From Asterochloris sp. CNOR1 (taxonomy: Eukaryota > Chlorophyta > Trebouxiophyceae > Trebouxiales > Trebouxiaceae), in NCBI GenBank assembly GCA_963969365.1, contig OZ017753.1:806001-870000 (forward strand): a DNA stretch of 64,000 nt. The letters are read 5' to 3'. Position numbers and translations under genes: made by a program. The notes beneath the pieces are model-generated. The model did not search any database, was not told where the DNA came from, and saw nothing but the letters and a program-made list of their open reading frames with translations. The stretch's first letter is position 1, and each line of letters starts with the position of its first letter. Below are positions 57,562 to 64,000 of the stretch, in pieces.

Positions 57562-57966
57562 TTCTCATGGTCCCACAGCATGAACGGCATGTCAACGTTG
57601 ACTGCATTGGTGACCAGCCGATTGCCTTGACGCTGTGGGATGAACGTCATCTTCGAGCGGTCTGCTCTGCAGCAGTCACGCCATTCAGTGCATTTGCTGT
57701 CACCCAAACATCAGAGCTGCTTCTGCATCAGTATGTGATACTTGGCCTTCAGGGTATCGGCAATCTGGCTCAAGCTCCCTCTGCCCTCCAGGCACTAGCA
57801 CTCTAGCTGAGAGTCACACATGACATAGTGAAGCCTGATGCAAGGCACCCGCGTGCAGCATACAACTGCGCAGTGCAGCAGCTGAAGCAGCCCTGAGGCA
57901 GCAGGTGGCCACAGCATCGCCAAAAAGGCCCAACAGTGTGGGCAAATCACCCCATAACGGCTGAAA
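57562..57966. promoter_or_regulatory. Divergent promoter region between peptidase and flippase genes
   Basis: About 405 bp separate the two proposed start codons of oppositely directed genes, so both promoters and 5' UTRs should lie here unless either gene has an upstream non-coding exon. No TATA box or other core element was identified with confidence. Confidence 0.45.
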
Positions 57967-60900
57967 ATGGACTGGCTCAAGGAGCAGCTTGGCCTCAGGA
58001 CTCCCTACCCATCTGGGCAGCCCCGTTCCGTCAGGATAAATGCAGGCGACCCGCACAAGCTGTTCAAGGGCAACTATGTGTCCACCACCAAGTACAATGT
58101 GGTCACATATCTGCCGAAGGCACTCTTCGAGCAGTTCAGGTGATTTACAGATGCAGCACAGGTGCTCTGTGCAGCTTGCATGCCTCCTGTGAGTTTGCTG
58201 CTGCTGGTTGATGTCATGTCTGCCTCTGCTTATGTCAGGCCAAGCTGCTGCTGCTGCAGGCGTGTGGCAAATGTTTACTTTGCCATCGTCGCGGGCCTCT
58301 CATGCCTCAGCATCAGTCCCGTCTCGTGAGTAGCCCTGCCCACGCAGGCTTCATCTGAGCTCAGGCCCGTTTCCTATGTGCAGCTCTGGCTCATGTGCTG
58401 CGTCTTCTGCTCACTGCCGCCGCTCTCCACACATCCTTGGCTTCTTGATGCTGTGCCCTATTGAGCTGCTGTGTCTCATGTTGACTATGGGGATGCTGTG
58501 CGTTCACACAGCTAAGCCATGGCAGCCTGCAGCATTTCATGCTGACTGCTGCCTGTGCTGCGAACTCACGCATGGTGCTGTCACAGCTGGGCGTGTCTGC
58601 AGGCCTGCCACCACCTTTGCCCCCCTGGGCTTGGTGCTGGGCGTCTCCATGATCAAGGAGGCTCTGGAAGATGTCAAGCGATGGCTGGCAGACAGGCGGG
58701 TCATGGCATGTCGGCTCTGCCAGCTCTAGCTGTTCCTGCGCTTCTGCTGTTGTCAAGTCATGGCTGGCAGACGGGCGAGTGCAGCTTGATCAGGGATTCT
58801 GTGTCCCCTGGGTTTTCTGCGCGACCGTTGTGCCGCCTGCAGCCTGCATTCTTGACCGTGCTGCTCCGCTGCTTGGCCGGGTACCTCTGGCAGCCTAGGA
58901 CCTGAGGCTGCAGCCGCTCTTGAGTCCTGTCAAGCAGGGCAGGTACCAGTGTGCAGCCATTGCAGCAGGTCTCCTGCTTCCTGGGCTCTGCCAGGCCTGT
59001 TTGCTGCCGTCTGGCCCCCATGCGGCCAGCAATGGCTTATCTGGCCTGCTGCACGATGCCTTCTCTGCCCACCACAATCCTCACCGTGCAGGGAGGTGAA
59101 TGCAAGGCCGGTGCTGGTGTACAGCCCATCTGCCCAGAAGTTTGTCAGCAAGGCCTGGAAGGAGCTCAAGGTGCGCTGCTGTAAACTGTATTCTGCTGAC
59201 CTGAGCTGCCACAGTACAACTCTCTGGGAGCCCCTCAAAAGCCAGATGGTGGCTGCAGCACCTGATGCCTGTTGGCATCTCGCATGGCCTTTAGCAGAGC
59301 TGGTTGGGTGGCCAGCCAGACCATTGCTGCTGCACGCAGGACCTGTTTGCATTCTGCAACTTTTAAGCAGGCAGGGGCCAGATAGCCGGCTGTTGGTGTG
59401 CAGGTGGGAGAGATCATCCAGGTGGACAAGGACAGCTTCTTTCCAGCTGACTTGCTGCTGCTGTCGGTACCAGAGAGCCCTGAGGGCATCTGCTATGTGG
59501 AGACCATCAACCTGGATGGGGAGAGCAACCTCAAAATCAAAAAGGGCTTGGAGCAGACCAAGGAGCTGGATCAGCTGCTAGGAACATTCACGGTGAGGTT
59601 GCAGTGGAGGCTTTGCGCCCTGTGCCAGCAAGACACTGACAGGTGTTGGAGAGCCTGTCACGCAGACCGCTTGCACTGCTGAGCTGGATTGGCAGCAGCT
59701 CCCAGTGGGCATGCTCGTCCCCCTCATTATGCGTAAGCAGATTGTCAACCAGGCTGTGCACTGTGCAGGCAGAGCTTCAGTGCGAGCAACCCAATGCCTC
59801 GCTGTACACCTTCACAGGCAACCTGCTGTTGACACCGCCCCTCACGGAGGCAGCGCAGACGGTGCCTCTGTCGCCAGCCTCCATCTTGCTGCGGGGATCC
59901 AGCCTCAGGAATACCAAGCGTGTTTTGGGCGTGGTTGTCTTTGCAGGACATGAGACCAAGGCAAGCTCCTGCTCTGTGTCAATCACATCCCCCAGTCTGC
60001 CGTGCATCTTGTGTCTCAAGGGGCTGCAGCAGCCTGGACTCTGCCTTGAGTGGTGTCAAGTTGCTGCTAACCTAACCCCAGACATTTTGCGTCCCAGTCC
60101 CATCTGGCTGCTTTCCATAAGGCGGCAATGCAGGCACACCCTGGCCCACCCTATGTTGACCTAGAAACCCTCACTGCTGCCGTGTCGCTGCTGCAGTCAA
60201 CGCACAACTGCTGGCATCCGTTGAGATAGGTACAGGGGCCTGACAGCGCAGCACAGCATTTTGGGAGCACACCACAGCCTTTTGTTTGGTATGGTGGTGC
60301 TGACCGCACAGCTGTTGGCTTCCTGCAGGAAGCCTTGACCTGGTGTTGCCTCTGGAGTACAACAGCAAACCATGGCAATCTGACAGCGCAGCACAGCAAC
60401 CTGCTTGTTGTGATGGGTGCAGGTGATGATGAATGCCACGCTGCCACCCAGCAAGCGCTCCCGCGTGGAGCGCGAGATGGACATCCTCATTCTCTTCATG
60501 TTTGCACTGCTGCTGGCCATGTGCATCATCGGCGCTGCCTTCTTCGCTGCCTGGACACACTCGCGGTCACCCAACATGTGGTGGGTGGCACCTCTGCGGG
60601 TGTGATGCAGCATGCCCTGCAGCAATAACGCTGTTTGAGCTGCGGCTGGCCATGTCTTGGTAGCCAAGTTTGCTGAATCGCGCCAATGCAGGTAGCAAGC
60701 TGCCTCTTCCTGCAGCTCTATTTCTCATTAGCACTGCTGCTGGTCATGTGCAGCATCAGCACAGCCTTCTTCTTTGCTGTCTGGACATGCTCCCAGTCGC
60801 CCAGCATGCGGTCGGCAGCTCTGTCTGCAGCTGCCTGCCAAACAGCCCAGCCAACACCATGACACTGCAGGCTGGGCTCCTCAATGAATTTTCATGTGAT

Positions 60901-63900
60901 AGACCAACAGATCAGGCAGAGTCCCAGCAGCCAGCTGTGCTCTCTCATTGCCGAGCTGCCAAAGGTGCCTAACCCTGATGTACAGTGCAGCTGCTGCTGC
61001 ACTTCAGGTACCTTCGTCCAGACGACGACAGCAACGGCGCCACAGACCCCAATCGCCCTGGGGTGGTGGCAGGCTTTTCCTTTGTGACCAGCTTCATCCT
61101 GTATGGCTACCTCATCCCCATTTCCCTATACGTCTCACTGGAGATGGTCAAAGTGTTCCAGAGCCTGGTCTACATTGGCAAGGACCGCAAGATGTATCAC
61201 AAAGAGTCTGACACGCCCGCCCAGGCCAGGACATCCAACTTGAATGAGGTGTGGCTCCCTGCCTGGCATTGCCTGCTGTGGAGTGGCAAGGATTACGCCG
61301 TGTTTGGAGCAACCTTTTGTATTTATTAGAACCCAGGTGATGCTTTCCACGACACGGCAGCATGGTGGAGGGTGCAGGGCTGGTTGTGCTGCCTGGTGGC
61401 ACTGCCTGCCGCTGTTGTCAAGTATCTCACAGCTCTGGTGGACCCACAAGCGTGTAGCCAGAAGGTAGCCCGTAGCAGGTGCCGTGGGAGCCTGAGCATT
61501 GTGCAAGTCTCTCAATGGCTACAACGTGGGGATGTCAGACAGGATAATGTTCTGCAACACTGCAAATGAGCAGCAGGGGACATAGCGTGCATGGCGATGC
61601 AACTCTGCATGGGGTGCCTGCAGGAGCTGGGCATGGTCAACACAATCCTGTCTGACAAGACGGGCACCCTCACCCGCAACGTGATGGAATTCTTCAAGTG
61701 CTCCATTGCTGGCGTTGCCTATGGCCAGGGAGTGACCGAGATTGAGCGCGCCTCAGCCCGCAGGTGGGCCTGCATGCCTCTGGTGCATGGCCAGCCTCAT
61801 GCTGCGCAGTGGGCAATGCAGCCAGGGACAGGTGGACCCCAGCTTGTGTCATGGGGCACCGCATGCCGGTTGCTCAAGCTACTTTGTGTGCCGCCCTGTG
61901 TGTGCTTTCCTGCGTCCTTGAATGCTGCCAGCAGCATATGCTGCAGCTGCTGATCCCACTCTCTGCCGGCCTGCATGCTACACATGGCAGTCTGAGCCCC
62001 AGGCGCATTGTCAGCACTGGCGCCCACATGCTTGCAAGACACAGCCATCGTTTCTTGCCACAAGCTGGTCATCCCTTGCATGTTCAACACATCAACACGT
62101 GATGCTGCAATCCCTGATGAACAGGCTTGGCCAGCCAATCAGCGACGTGGAGGACCCTGCAGCAGTCAAGTGGAAGTCAGCCAGCTTCAACTTTTACGAC
62201 AAGCGTCTGCTGGGAGGGGCCTGGCAGCAGGAGGAGCATCCTGAGCACATCCGCCAGTTCATGCGTGTGCTGGCTGTGTGCCACACAGTCATCCCGGACG
62301 GTGAGGCTCAGGCAGGGCTGGCAGGCAGGCATCTAAGAAGCGTGGCCAAGAGCAGCCTGGTAACATGTAACAGCTGGTAGCCGACACCTGCCTGTGCTGG
62401 CTGTATGCCTCGCAGTCATCTGAGACTAGCAAGTGCCTGGCTGTCCCAGGGCAGGCTTCACGACAAGGCAGGCTGTGCAGCAGGGCAGGCATGAGGCAGG
62501 CTTGGGGCGTGGCACGCTGCCTGGCCAAGTTCAAGCTAGCAGAGCCAGTGGACACAGGAGTGCTGGCTGTCTGCCCTGCCGTGGTACATGTGTCCCATCT
62601 TTTCGCATGCTTCAGGCCGCATAGTGGGGACTGGTAAGACATGCTGCCAACTCAGACCAGACGCTGTGCAGGCCCTGAGGACCCTGACCAGATTGAATAT
62701 GAGGCAGAGTCGCCGGATGAATCTGCCCTGGTGGCGGCGGCCAAGGTGTTTGGGTTCTTCTTCCACAAGCGCACAGCCACAACGGTGTTGGTGCGGGAGA
62801 CGCAGACCAGCAAGGTGCCCCCATAGAGCCAGCAGGCACAGATTGCCCTTCATGTTCAGCTTGTGTGCCAGCAAGCGCCTTGACAGGGCGGTGCAAATGG
62901 TTTGGTACCCCAGAAATGCTTCTGTACTCCAGAATGCTGGCACCCATGCACAGCCTTGCACCTCAAGTGGGGTGGCGTGCGCCTCAGTATTGGCAGGCCC
63001 ACCTGCATCTGTCCAGGCGTGTACTGAGCGTGCCTGCCTCTGACAGGTGTGTGCCTGACACCAGATCAGCCTATGACGGCGTGGTGGGAGGCTCAGCTCA
63101 TGTATCATCTTGGTTGCTTGATGCAGGTCACAGAGGTTGAGTACGAGATCCTGAATATCCTGGAGTTTGACAGCACCCGCAAACGCATGAGCGTCATCTG
63201 CCGCTCCAGCGAGGGCAAGCTGTGGCTGTACTGCAAGGTGACATTGGCAGTGCTGCCCAGCGGTGCACTACGGTTGCCACAGGCACCTTTTTGATCACCT
63301 CAAGTCATCAATGCAATGCCTGCGCAGTCAGCCACACCCAGTGCAGCACAGGCAGAGCAGTTGGGCATGCCAGCAGGCAACAGCGGTTTGAGACATGCAC
63401 AAGGCTAGCCGCTGCGCCACAGCACAGTTCCCAAGCCTTGGCCTCAGTACCTGGTTTGCCAGCTGTGAGTCACTGCTGTAAGGGCCTTACACACTGGTCT
63501 GTGTGCGCTGAAAAGCTGTATCACTGCTAGACACTCAGCTCATCGTGGCCGCCCCCTGCCCGCTGCAGGGGGCTGGCACTGTGACCAGTGAGTCATGAAA
63601 GGCTGCATGATTCCACAATGGTCACACTGGTGTCATCCTGCTTGCTGCAGGGGGCCGACACTGTGATCTACGAGCGCTTGGCAGCTACCCACCCCCTCAA
63701 CGCTCAGCTCAAGGTAGTTACGCGGGATCATATGGAGGAGTTTGGGTCTGCAGGGCTGCGCACGCTGTGCCTAGCCTACGCAGAGCTTGACCCAGCGGAG
63801 TATGACAAGTGAGCATCGTTTTCAGCAAATGGTTTCTTGCAACTGGAGGACAGCTCCCTGTTGCTGTTGCATCTGCACAGTCTGAGATTGTGGACTGCTG

Positions 63901-64000
63901 TTACTTTTCTAGTGGCTGCTCAATGGTCCAGGCATGCACTGTATGGCATCCTGTGCTCTTGCATGCCTCTTGGATCGTGTACACACATCCTCTTGCATAA
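57967..64000 (+). CDS. P4-ATPase phospholipid flippase, 3' end outside window
   Basis: These enzymes move phospholipids to the cytosolic leaflet of membranes. The ATG at 57967 opens [16 protein letters not shown]. Exons with clear matches: 57967-58139 ([20 protein letters not shown]), 58260-58325 ([20 protein letters not shown]), 58603-58693, about 59092-59170, 59404-59593 ([12 protein letters not shown]), about 59769-59958 ([21 protein letters not shown]), 60424-60575 ([17 protein letters not shown] and a membrane helix), 61009-61248 ([14 protein letters not shown]), 61622-61762, about 62110-62300, 62670-62815 ([20 protein letters not shown]), 63128-63237 ([17 protein letters not shown]) and 63651-63809 ([10 protein letters not shown]). 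The phosphorylated Asp of DKTGTLT is at 61654. The P4-specific PISL motif is present. The A-domain reads DGES where many flippases have DGET. The hinge, later membrane helices and C-terminus are beyond the window. Confidence 0.9.
58671..58790 (+). repeat. Tandem copy of the end of flippase exon 3
   Basis: The exon end (from 58671) reads GTCAAGCGATGGCTGGCAGACAGGCGG. A copy 80 bp downstream, from 58751, reads GTCAAGTCATGGCTGGCAGACGGGCG. The two differ at few positions, and the copy lies in the following intron. Confidence 0.8.
60700..60850 (+). repeat. Open-frame copy of a flippase transmembrane exon
   Basis: The exon at 60424-60575 encodes the helix [18 protein letters not shown] followed by THSRSPNMW. 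About 250 bp downstream, after CTGCAG, 60709-60850 reads [19 protein letters not shown] then TCSQSPSM with no stop across the helix. It is either an alternative (mutually exclusive) exon or a duplicate not yet broken. P4-ATPases have only one such helix at this point, so both cannot normally be used together. Confidence 0.75.

Noticed and set aside
57567-57806. Plus-strand frame in the divergent region as an upstream flippase exon
   Set aside because: No P4-ATPase resemblance, and the ATG at 57967 already gives a typical N-terminus.

Overview
The window is nuclear DNA of a eukaryote, most likely a green alga (Chlorophyta, perhaps a trebouxiophyte). Coding sequence is GC-rich and broken into many small exons. 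The introns are short to medium, with GTGAG-type donors and TGCAG acceptors. The gene set fits a photosynthetic protist: an OPR/RAP-type organelle RNA protein, an MRS2/MGT magnesium channel, an oligopeptidase B-like peptidase and a P4-ATPase. No tRNA, rRNA, CRISPR, plasmid or prokaryotic feature was seen. Exon borders were set by eye from protein-family resemblance and splice consensus; no alignment or expression data were available.

Layout. (1) <1-8377, plus strand: 3' part of a DIS3L/RRP44-type exosome ribonuclease. (2) 9823-28299, plus: one very long gene for a NUP98-NUP96 nucleoporin precursor, with FG repeats, a GLEBS-like motif, an autoproteolytic domain with the HFS site, then the NUP96 helical scaffold. 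(3) about 28452-30155, minus: unrecognised helical protein, weakly mTERF-like. (4) 30577-36354, plus: MRS2/CorA magnesium channel with the GMN motif. (5) 36539-42895, plus: coiled-coil, low-complexity and PHD-finger gene, possibly two genes. (6) 43113 to about 45169, plus: small unrecognised protein. (7) 45372-49361, minus: SCP/FCP-type phosphatase with DLDET. (8) 50739 to about 53718, minus: OPR/RAP protein. (9) 53965-57561, minus: oligopeptidase B-like serine peptidase. (10) 57967->64000, plus: P4-ATPase lipid flippase, cut by the window end and divergent from gene 9.

The genes are not a pathway. They are ordinary housekeeping genes for RNA decay, nuclear transport, ion and lipid transport, transcription control and organelle RNA.

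The most unusual thing is in the introns. In at least six genes, introns hold diverged partial copies of the neighbouring exon, often with its splice site, as two or three tandem units. The clearest cases are the NUP98 autoproteolysis exon, two NUP96 exons, the RAP-domain exon, a phosphatase exon and a flippase transmembrane exon. This suggests that local tandem duplication of exon segments is a major source of intron sequence here. The second point of interest is that NUP98 and NUP96 are fused in a green-lineage genome.
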